A stretch of 64,000 bases of DNA, taken from Plutella xylostella (taxonomy: Eukaryota > Arthropoda > Insecta > Lepidoptera > Plutellidae). Below, one piece after another: positions 11,395 through 21,583 of this stretch. Made by a program: the position numbers and the translations under genes. The stretch spans positions 4,340,001 to 4,404,000 of the forward strand of contig NC_064005.1 of assembly GCF_932276165.1 (NCBI RefSeq). Reading direction: 5' to 3'. Each line of letters opens with the position of its first letter. Position 1 is the first letter of the stretch. The notes beneath the pieces are model-generated. The model worked only from the letters and a program-made list of their open reading frames with translations, had not been told where the DNA came from and made no database searches.

Positions 11395-12347
11395 TAGGGT
11401 GAAATCGCCAAAATTTGTACGTAACAAAAGGGAAACGTTACAAAAATGTTACAAAAAGGAACTATACGGACTCGATCACACTACTATGAATAAATAAAAC
11501 AATTTTTATTTAATCAGCACTACGGCGAAGCGAAAAGGAGGGTTATGATTTTGACCGTATCTATTGAATAATTAAAACACGAACTACTTTCGTAATTTTT
11601 GAACAAAAATATTTAAAAAATATATATATCTATGAGGTTTTTTTTTATTAATTGAATTATTAATTATTTTGGTATTAGGTATCACTAGTTAGGATAATTG
11701 AAATTAAACTTCTGTACAACTAATATGTTTTTGTAATTTATTAGTTTAAAAAATGTCATCACATTCTTGTCAGTCTGAATGTGCCCTTAGCTTTCCTTTT
11801 TGTAACGTTACAAAGAAAATTGTAACAAAATGGAACAAAAATTCTTACGTTCATAAGCTAAAAATATTTTAACACACGTGGATTTAGTTTTCCGAAAATT
11901 TGACTAACTGCAAAGTAAACAGACTGAAATTATGATTTTACGTGCAGGAATTACTTTGTAAATACTTTCCTTTAACTTAATTTGTCGGTTGTTACAAAGG
12001 GGAACACTGAAAAGTCTTTTTTCTTCCGAGTTCACTATAACTTCGATAACGACTACAAACAAAATGGCGAAGACGCGACACTAACGCCACTTCTAAGAAA
12101 ACTTTTGCTCGTGGTGATGCCAGTAAAATAATTTAGATTTAATACTATTTTATACAAAAAAATACTGTTACAAAGAGCATAACAAAGAAATATGATATTT
12201 TTATTAAGAATTAAATTTATGTAAATTTCAATAACCACTGTACAAAATATGATAAAATACAAATTATTTAATACGTTACTTATTCTACTAATATGATTTA
12301 CCAAAATTTTCTATGTGAAGTTGTATATAACAATATTATGTAGTCTG

Positions 12348-12521
12348 AGCCTATCTGAAACCTAGTTAAACATTGTGAGATATGGCGTTTCGACTTTCTC
12401 CGTGTTCGGCATCATAAGGGTCACAGTGACAGTTAAACAAAGTCCATTTTTCTCTCCATCTTTAATTTGCAAGGTGCGGGTGCCTATATAAATAGAGTGA
12501 GTCGCCCGCGCGCCTCAGTTG
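12348..12521 (+). promoter_or_regulatory. TATA/initiator promoter module, left copy
   Basis: One arm of a 174-bp inverted repeat (other arm 16774-16947; the one difference I see is T/C in CTCCATC). It holds TATATAAATA at 12485-12494 and an initiator TCAGTT whose A (12517) lies 32 bases from the TATA start, the canonical insect spacing. A donor-like GTGAGT follows at 12535, so a short leader exon is possible. It points rightwards into the element. Confidence 0.65.
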
Positions 12522-13024
12522 AGTTGATAAGCCGTGAGTAAAATGCTATTATTTACTGCTTTTAAAAGCTCAGCCACTGGTCATAATGCTCCGGCGCTTG
12601 GGGTTTTTATCCCACGCAGTAGGGTCCGATTCAATAGTCGTGGTGATGATTGATCACATATTCCGGTCCTACTAGTGGCGCTTGAGCTAGATACTTACAT
12701 TAATGACCGCTTTAAGTAAAGCATATGTTAATTTTATACAGGAAAAAATAATAAAAATATATTTTTCTACCCTCAATTTCTAATATTTTTAGAAAACAGT
12801 TGATAAAAACTTTGCTATTACAATAATGCACTTGATTATAGCTTATGTAAGGCTTTACAAACAGGAGCTTTCCAGGACCGTCATAGGATTTTTTACAGGA
12901 AGCACGTGGCTCCGAGTTTCAGTATGTTGGGACATTGTGGCATGTGCGGCGAGTAATGTGATCCGCCGGTACCTACCCGCTGAGGGTAGGCAGGCCGATT
13001 CGGTGAAATTGAAGTTTCGTGTAA

Positions 13025-13416
13025 CCTGCACCCGGCCCTGTGCTCCCGCGCTGGCCGCCGTCTCGTGGCACCTGCATCGCAGCGTACACCCGGCCCTGCG
13101 CTCCTGCCCTGGCCACCGGTTCGTGCCACCTGCATCGCAGCATACACCCGGTCCTGGCCCTGGCCACCGGTTTGTGGTACCTGCATCGCTGCATAGACCC
13201 AGCCATGCACTCCTGCCCTGGCGGCTGTACACCCGGTCCTGGCCCTGGCCACCGTCTTGTGCCACCTGCATCGCAGCGTACACCCGGTCCTGGCCCTGGC
13301 CACCGGTTTGTGCTACCTGCATCGCTGCATAGACCCGGCCATGTACTCCTGCCCTGGCGGCTGTGTTGTCCCACCTGCATCGCTGCGCACAACTGGCACT
13401 CCTGTTCTGGTTGCCA
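13025..13416. repeat. GC-rich minisatellite, about 7 units
   Basis: Units of roughly 50-85 bp, most starting CCTGCATCGC and holding CACCCGGTCCTGGCCCTGG and GCTCCTGCCCTGGC blocks. The high GC content contrasts with AT-rich surroundings and opens long frames on both strands. No frame gives a recognisable protein. Confidence 0.8.
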
Positions 13417-13942
13417 GATCCAAACGCCCCCTGTCTGGGAAGAGATTTCATGCTCAGCGGAACCGCCTGCACTATTGCTAGCACGGTCATCATCATCATC
13501 AGCCATCATTATGAGTGACTTATTTAGAAGGTATATAGGAACGTGCGCTATTCATCAGTGATTTTAGCATATGCAGACGAACGTTTACTGCCAAGGTTGG
13601 TCATGTTAGCCATACAAGGGCACACCAACGAAGCCTGAGTAACCACCTGCAGTCGCCGTAGCCGCATCGGCATGGATGACAACAAATCGGGTAACGTGCA
13701 CCGCTTCTAAAAGTGTTATAGCACCTCAATTTGATGCCTCCGCTGAGGTAGGGAATTCTATTAAAGCAGCTTTCTTCTGAACTGCCCAAAGTGACCTGTA
13801 GACTGCTCCTGGGGATAGTTGTGCAATAAATTTTTTATTTCGATGTCTCTGCTGAAGAAACTGACTAATGCAGCTTTTGTTCTAAACTGCCTAAAGATCA
13901 TTGGACTGCTCATGGGAATGGTGACGCACGGTAAGTACAGGA

Positions 13943-14076
13943 GCGTTACTCTATACTGATGAGAAACGAACGAACGAGAGCTGTCGTGCAATCGGCACGT
14001 TTAATACATACAAACAGATAGAGCGGCTCGCGCCGCAGTGCACTGAAAGTTCGTTTTTCGTCATATAAAGTGACCC
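13943..14076. mobile_element. MITE, same family as 23646-24003
   Basis: Imperfect TIRs: left GCGTTACTCTATACTGATGA, and right, read in reverse, GGGTCACTTTATATGACGAA. The shared core is GAACGAACGAGAGCTGTCGT followed by CGGCACGTTTAATAC. The same core and ends occur at 23646-24003, which defines a family with two copies in this window. Confidence 0.6.
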
Positions 14077-16773
14077 CCCAGACACTATCTTAAGTGTCAT
14101 GATACATCGGCAGATTCCAGCTTTGAGTCTTTTCTTTTCTCGGCTGTGAGCAAAGTGAATCCCACCGGCGAGTGTTCAACCTAAAAGCACTGAGCTAATT
14201 CCTGATTTCGTGAAAGTCGCTGTTGCTATACCATACCGCTTCACAAGTTACCGAATTTATTATGAACTGTCGGGTGATCATGATCGGAGTGTCATCGCGG
14301 TTTCTGAGTGGCACCATATTAGCTGTCTTCCTTATGTCCCAGTGGATTGTGAGTGTGTATCCGAGCTCTTTGTTGAAAAATGCGTGAACCTCCTACGAAG
14401 CAGCTGTCTACTAGTTGTGTATCGAATAAATCGAGTAACGGTGCTCTTGCACGAGACGACTACCTTTTGGTAAAATTATAACTTCCACTATTCTGGGAAC
14501 ATGCATATACCTACTGTGTACTGTGTATCACATCACGTATAGCCGCAGCCCTACTCAATGTACGGGGCTAGATAATAAACAATGGCAGTCGTCATTAAAT
14601 TTCTATGAATTTCGAAGGTCATCATTTGGAGCACAATCCAAAGTGTGAAAGTACCTACCTATTCATGCCTAAACGGCTTCTCTAATGAAAATGTATTTTT
14701 AATTCGATTCTGGCACAAACGTTTCATAACTATTTTTCAACACTGTATCTGCTGAAACTACTTAGACTGACTGGTTAAGGTGCAGACGTGCCGTTTTCAC
14801 AATTCCATTTTGAGTAATCCTCAACTGTTTTATGGATCTTTCAGTTAGTTACGTAACTAGTTACCAAGTAAAAAATTACATGTGTCATGCTCGTACTCGC
14901 ATCTCATTTAGGAGCTCTCTGGCCTCTAGCTGAAGGCTAGAACTGGTATATATATCTACTAAGCTAGTACAGAGTTATAACCGGGAGCGGTGAGGTGGTA
15001 GCTGCTTGATTTATTAGAGTTTGCTGAAAACTTTCTAAATAAGTAATAATTATTAGTCATAATATTAACTCTTCGCAGTTCTTTCAGAATGCAATACCAT
15101 ACCAGGTCGCTGAAGTAGGTAACCTTCCTTAGCTGGACAACAACAAGCCTTTTTGTTTTAAAGAATGTCGCAGTTATTCGCCGTTCCACTGTCATATCGA
15201 TGTCCAAAGACTTTTTCTTGGGTATAGCTAACTACCTAAGTTTACCTATAGATAGCCGCAAGCTATCGGCTGTTGGCGAACTGTCAGTTCTGATTGATAA
15301 GTCAGGCTCGAGGTGGCTCGTCCAACTGTCCATGTTCCCGCCACCATGATTGTTGCTTCCACAGATTAGAGAGTCTATGTTGGCTGTCGTTGCATCAGGT
15401 CTGATCAGGTACAACTAACATCTTTACGTACCATCTTTATTTAATCGAGCTATTTTATTTTGTTTTATCTAGGTTGACTTAATGGTTTCAAAATCGAACC
15501 TACAACAATGTAAGTAGGTACCTACCTACGTACCTTTGAAGTTGCAACAAGGCGAAGCCTTAAGGTTTTGGCCGAGACCTGCCCTTAGTGTTGACGAACA
15601 TACCTAAAGGTGACCTTGTTAATGTTTTTCATATGAAGTACTGAACATTTTACTTATCCTGGTGGCATGACTGATCATTTAGCCGGGTTTCATTTATCAA
15701 CTATTATAATTGTTATTGTTGTGTTAATCAATCTTTATTAATTGATGTCATCTACCAAGGAATGCTGCCAGAGCTCATAATATTCACACATGATGATACA
15801 GAATGATAGTAGCCGACAAAATCAGTGCAAAGGCTTATAAAATAACTTTCCTTCCTAGTAGGACTGCACAGGAACTCGTTAACCGCCGAGTTAGTTAGAA
15901 TACAAAATTAGACTGTGTGTTACTTGTCAATCTAGAATATGAATATAGTGACCTGCATCATGTTTTGAAAAACTGAATACTTAGTTATCCGCCAGTGTCA
16001 CAGCCTTCATCTAATCTTTCCCAGTAGCTGATGAGGCTGAGATATTTAGTAAAATTATCTTCCCTTCAAGCACCACTCCTCGTTCCAAGGACTAGATGCC
16101 GCGCCAGGTGTTGCAGGCCGTGTCGTCGTACAGGGCTGACTGAGCAGGTCCTCGAGGCTCCAGGGTCGGCTGCTGCATTTCTGAGGTCAGTCCAGAATTA
16201 CATACCCTAGTCAGCATGTGCTGGCCTGAGCCCCAGCGGCCTGGATCGATATTCTACATTTTACAGCTTTTAAATATTGTTACAAAGTATTTCACTGGTT
16301 CCATCCATTGGCTAGTGTATGTTAAAAATATTGCCTTGACAATAACAAGATTTTGATCAATAATTACTTATAAGTATTGCTTTCGAAGAGGCACTGTGTG
16401 TATCCATATGAATAAATACCTACCTATATGTATAGGTACATACCTTCCATAACTTTCTGACAAGTCAGGAATAATAAGGAAGTACTTAAGTCTTATGTAT
16501 ACTTATACCTTTCTTTTTAGTATATCTATTACCTAGAAATCTATGCATTATAAATTTATAGATTCAAATATTTATCTACTGATATACTCATCAGTAGCTT
16601 ATGGGTCACAGTTGGTTTTCTCTCCACCATGCGATAATAAACACATCTCACAATGTTTAACTAGGTTTCAGATAGGCTCAGACTACATAATAGACGCATT
16701 TTTCCTGAAATAAAAATGACATATTATGTATCTAGCCTATCTGAAACCTAGTCATTTCTGCATGGTGATATTA

Positions 16774-16947
16774 CAACTGAGGCGCGCGGGCGACTCACTC
16801 TATTTATATAGGCACCCGCACCTTGCAAATTAAAGGTGGAGAGAAAAATGGACTTTGTTTAACTGTCACTGTGACCCTTATGATGCCGAACACGGAGAAA
16901 GTCGAAACGCCATATCTCACAATGTTTAACTAGGTTTCAGATAGGCT
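16774..16947 (-). promoter_or_regulatory. TATA/initiator promoter module, right copy
   Basis: Inverted partner of 12348-12521. Read on the minus strand it has the same TATATAAATA (16810-16801) and the same initiator with its A at 16778. It points leftwards, so with the left copy it would drive convergent transcription across about 4.2 kb. Confidence 0.65.
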
Positions 16948-17409
16948 AGATACATAATATGTCATTTTTATTTCAGGAAAAATGCGTCTATTTTTCTCAT
17001 TTAGTAGGTTTTAGTGCAACCAAGAGAAATGGACAAAAAATGTACAAATTTTGGCGATTTCACCCAATAGGTAGGTTACTTAAGTCATACTTTCAGTCAG
17101 GAGATAGAAGAAGAACATCAGGGGAAATAAAGTAGAGATTAAAGTTAGTATCTGGTAGTCTAGTCCACCTAGACTACCTAGATTATTGGTAATGACGATC
17201 TCTTAGGTACCTACTCGAGCAAGTGACCGTACCTAATGCACCAAATAGTGATGTGATGATACTGTCTGCTGGTAGGTAGGTCAGCAAGGGCGTACCCAGG
17301 ATTTCAGCTAGGGGGGGGCAGCTCTTGAGATGATGGTCGGTCGGGTATATTGAAACAAAAATCATGAAAATTGTCTTTTATTAAGGTCAACTAGGCCAAT
17401 TGCGTCTAC

Positions 17410-18022
17410 ATACATACATACATACATCCATCCTGACGTCCCTCAGCAGGGACAAAGGGCTTTGAGAAGATTTCTCCATCTGACTCGATCTTGGGCAGCG
17501 GCTGCGAGATCCTCCCACTCCATCCTCATAACCTTTGCCTCACTCTCCACAGAACGTCGCCAGGTTGTTTTTGGGCGGCCTCTTTTACGGCTTCCAGGTG
17601 GCTGCCAGGTGAGTATGGGCTTCGAAGGAGTTTCTCCAGGTCTTCTAAGGGTATGCCCCAGCCACCTCCATTTTCTAATGAGGATTTCTTGGTCGATAGG
17701 TTTCTGCTTGGTCAGTCTCCACAGTTCCGCGTTCGAAATGGTTCGTGGCCAGTAAATCCGCAGGATTCGCCTTAAGCATTTGTTGACAAATACTTGTAGC
17801 TTGCTGGATAGGTCTTTCCGAACGAACCATGTCTCGCAACCGTATAACAGGACTGACTTCACGTTAGACTCGAAAATCCTCACTTTTGTTCGCCGGGTGA
17901 TGACGCTGGAGCTCCACACTGGTTTCAACTGGGCAAACGCGCCTCTTGCCTTGTTCAGACGACTCTCTATGTCCAAGTCTGTCCCACCTGTTGGATCTAC
18001 TACTCCCCCCAGTCTACGTCCC
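17410..18022 (-). pseudogene. 5'-truncated LINE (RTE-like) reverse transcriptase C-terminus
   Basis: Open minus-strand frame of about 190 codons matching the end of LINE ORF2: VLLYGCETW, then CLRRILRIYWP, RKWRWLGHTLRRPGE, RKRGRPKTTWRR and the AAQDRVRWR ending. The stop is followed by a short ATGT microsatellite, the usual RTE-type tail in place of poly(A). The insertion is bounded by the direct repeat ATTGCGTCTAC (17399-17409 and 18023-18033), so the apparent start Met lies on the target duplication and is not a real start. The fragment kept only the last part of ORF2 on insertion and is inactive. Confidence 0.85.
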
Positions 18023-20237
18023 ATTGCGTCTACGGGCCAAATTAATCTTTTCGATCCTATTTGAAAACGGCTTTATCAATATTGAAAAATGCCATTTAGT
18101 TACGGTGGCTTAAACTAAATACTTTACATGAACTGCAGACAGATGGTGTTGTAGTCAACATAATATTATCCAAGTATTCAGTCATTTTGTGATTTGCACA
18201 TTTTTTTGAAAGTTTGGTACTGTGACAGGTGATTGAAAATGTGAATCTAAAGTTTTCTTTATCAATTGATTTTATTCAGTAGGTATTCTAAACAATAGTC
18301 ATTGGGCTACTTATATAGACACAAATTTTCAATGAAATAGCTTTATTTGATGAATTAATGATGTTAATTTTTTTATGTTTGATAAAAGTCTTGGTGTAAA
18401 TGCGTTAGGCGTAATGGGGCTATTGCGGTTGTTGCAACGCATTGCCTCAAAACAGAAATCGTCAACCTTTTAATACCTACATACATAATTATGCTCACGA
18501 CCCGCTTTTCGCTGTAAAGAAGAATGGCGAAACCTGACCCGCTTTGCATAAGTTAGCAGCCACTCACCAAACCTATTTTAAGTTATTGATAAAAATGTCT
18601 ATTATCAGGGAAAAATATTTAAAAAAATCTAAACCATGGGGTTCTTGAGATATTAGGGTTCAAAAGTAAATTAATTAAATATATTTTTTTCGTTAAATAA
18701 GATTTTGCTGAATGGTACACGCACAAATAAGTTTTATAATCTAAATCATGGGATTCCCAATTCATAGCGCATCACAAAATGTATTACATGATTTTATTTA
18801 TGCAAATAATATCATAATTATTTTTGCACATTTCACACTCAGAAACCTATTTTTATAAAGAGACCAATTTCAAAAATTATTTCATTCTATTCAAGTTCCC
18901 GTTATCCCGAAGTAACATAAAATACTTTTTAGCCAGGAATTCCCACGGAAACACTTTTAAAATCAATTTTTAGCTCGAGGGTAACATCTAGTACAGTAGA
19001 AAGACTTGATCTTTCAGCACCTATATCTTCGTTCTCCCATGTCTTATAATAATAAAATTAATACCAGTATATGCTGTAGTCACGGACTACACATCAGTGT
19101 ATGTTTCATCAATGGCCGCTCTGGGTCATGGCGCCATAGAGAAATGGCCATTCTCCTTTGTATCGCCGTTTTTTATTGAGTACAATACACTAAAGTTGTC
19201 GGGTAAGTGTAAGTGTACAACCCGACTGTCAAATTTTTTCAAACTGCCCGAAGGCCTCTGACTAGGCTTAACAACTGCTGTCGAAGCAGCAACCGGGACC
19301 CACGGCTTAACGTGCCATCCAAAGCACGGAAGCGTCCAGAAAAGAACCATTTGAAATCGGTCATCCATCCAAGGCCGTGCCATGTGTTAACCTCAGTGAT
19401 CAGTTACGATCACTGAAACCAGCTCGATAAGGATTTTTACTATTTATGAACACTAAACTTATTGAAGGGTATGGGTTTTGCCATGCACATATTTTAATTG
19501 ATATCTAAGTTTAATACCCGTATTTGATCCAATCTTACTATTTTCTAAAGAATATAAATGAGAGGATGTTACTTTATTTTATTCACAACTGTCAGTCACC
19601 ACTATTAAATCTACATTATTACTCACTTTACAGGAGTACTTAGGTACCTAGTTCTTTTTTCATAAAAATGTTATTAGGATTTATCATGGAGTAAATGCGT
19701 CCATGAAAATTAGACGCATTTTCCTGATTTCTACTAAATCACCTGTGAATTCGTCAATAGTTTCTTTTGGCTAAATTAACTGCCATACTATTGCACAAAA
19801 AAATTTACTGGATAAAGTCTCTTATTTTTTACCCGACTGCCGAAGGAGGAGGGTAATGTTTTTCGATTGTATGTTTGTATGTATGTATGTATGTCTGTTT
19901 CTTTGTTCCCTCCTGTAGCCTAAACGGCTTGATAGATTTTGATGTATGATGTATCGTTAGAAGCGTATTTATTGCGCGATGGTTATAGGCTATGTGACGT
20001 TACATTAAAGCGCCCTCTAGAGGACATAAAGGGATGATCGAAAAAATAATATTTTTCCAACTATGCCGTGTGGGGTATCAAATGAAAGGGCTTGATTAGC
20101 ACATTACAAAAATATGCATATTGTAGGTATTTCAATCAGAAAATCAAAATTATTGAAATAAAAAATGTTAATAAACTAAAACGTGACTACTAACATAAGT
20201 ACAATTCCATAAAATAAAAACAACTAAAAAGTTACAA

Positions 20238-20490
20238 ATAAAAAATATAATTATAAATAAACACAAAACCCGACTGCACGCTAAAAAGATGAAAACAAGC
20301 CCCAATGTTAATGGAAAGTATCGCAGGCGGGGACCAACTTGACCGCCACACAAGATACACCTATCTAAGTCACATTCAGCTAAATGGTGAACCCTCTGCT
20401 GGTCCACGCCTGCGATACTTTCCAGTAACATTGGGGCTTGTTTTCATCTTTTTAGCGTGCAGTCGGGTTTTTTGTTTGTTTATAATTATT
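20238..20490. repeat. long fold-back repeat
   Basis: Two arms of about 70-100 bp (core 20266-20336 and 20401-20470) are inverted copies containing CCCGACTGCACGCTAAAAAG and AAGTATCGCAGGCG. They enclose about 65 bp of unique sequence. Similarity continues weakly outward through TATAATTAT. It is probably a MITE or an internal duplication of the surrounding hAT-like element. Confidence 0.7.
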
Positions 20491-20937
20491 TCACGGAAAG
20501 CTTACCTATTGAATAGTTACATACTAAAAACACATTTTCCTCAAACCTGGAAAATGCGTTCAAAATCACGATTTTTTTAAGACACTAAATAAGAAACTTT
20601 TATAAGATTCCAGCAAAGAAATCAATGCTTTAAATTTGTTAAGAAATAGTTGTTCAATAGTCGTTAGTTTCTTAAAGTAAATATCTAACTTTTACATTAA
20701 AATTTTCATACCTTTGCTCCCATTATTCCGAAAACTTTTAGTGATCTAAAAATACAACGTAACCCCAGTTGACCTTAATTAGTTTGATTAAGATACAAAA
20801 CAAAATAGGTAGGTAGGTAAGAGTAGATAACACGTTTTTAATTCCGACTTGGCAGGAAAAATTACGTTTATTTTATCTTCTAGGGGGGGGGCAGCTGCCC
20901 CCCCCTGCCCCTACCTGGGTACGCCCTTGGGTAGGTG

Positions 20938-21583
20938 TCTAATTAGGTAGGTATAGCAAACCAACACTGAGCTTTTATCAAGTGTCGCTCAAGCTTCGCA
21001 ATGTGCTGATCTATGACAATTAATGGGTAGAGGGTAGAGTTTTAGCATACTGTATTTACAAATATACAAAAAAAACTCTATAATATCTAGTATGTATAAG
21101 GTAGCTACGGTTTCTAGGTACTTTTCATGCCTACGTTCACTTTAATTGCTTCACTCCACCCTCGCTCAGAGCAATTAAGTCAATCTCCCCTCCAACATAC
21201 ATGTAAAAGCTATCGTTAAAAATCTGACTGTAAAATGACATGCAAACATGAAACAGCTCCGAACAAAGAGGCCATTGAAACAATGTGCTCATTCAGTTTT
21301 TACAAAGCGAGCTTATCCGTTCAGTCGCTATAGTTTTTCCTTTACAACCTTATGTAGGTCTTAGCGTGTCGGTGACAAACACTGTTGCAAGTCGCTGTTG
21401 TCGGATACGACGAAGAGGACATCACCATCATCAATTCTTGTCTACTTAGGGTTTGTCAGCGGAAAGGATTGGCCGTTCAGATTGTTGTCAGTTGCTGAAT
21501 GCCCAGGGTGCGCTGGTCGTAGACCAAGGAACAAGTGAAGTGGCACGTCACTTGAGAATGCCCTCTCGTGGACCCTTACTGAA
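20938..21583. other. intergenic region before the REJ gene
   Basis: No recognised repeat or gene. It must contain the promoter and 5' UTR of the gene starting at 21584. An in-frame stop near 21535 supports ATG 21584 as the start. Confidence 0.4.

Larger units (their letters stand above)
11397..17065. mobile_element. unclassified 5.7-kb TIR element with twin inward promoters
   Basis: Both ends carry GGGTGAAATCGCCAAAAT as an inverted repeat (about 24 bp). The flanking 4-mer AATA occurs at 4863-4866 (before the BEL insertion) and 17066-17069, a possible 4-bp duplication. Inside are two inverted copies of a 174-bp promoter-like module, a minisatellite at 13025-13416, a MITE at 13943-14076, and short spliced-looking segments such as an open stretch ending in donor GTAAGT at 13931. 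No transposase motif was found, so this is a non-autonomous or heavily decayed DNA transposon of unknown superfamily, or a composite. Short extra copies of the outer module (TTTAACTAGGTTTCAGATAGGC and neighbours) recur inverted at about 16655-16752. Confidence 0.6.
17285..20929. mobile_element. hAT-like non-autonomous element carrying nested repeats
   Basis: Inverted termini CAAGGGCGTACCCAGG at both ends, each next to a G- or C-run (AGGGGGGGG / CCCCCCCC). The flanks share an 8-mer with one mismatch, GGTAGGTC at 17275-17282 and GGTAGGTG at 20930-20937; the left copy is two bases from the terminus. Such CA(R)GGGCGTA ends and 8-bp duplications are typical of hAT. No hAT transposase frame was found. 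Contents: a nested RTE fragment (17410-18022), repeat material with ACCCGACTG motifs near 19218 and 19838, and a fold-back at 20238-20490. Confidence 0.6.

Noticed and set aside
12826..13561. Overlapping open frames of 136-214 codons on both strands
   Set aside because: They are produced by the GC-rich minisatellite lacking stop codons; the translations are just its repeat units.
18000..18024. Start codon of the RTE frame at 18024
   Set aside because: The ATG straddles the target-site duplication at the truncation point, so it is not part of the original LINE gene.
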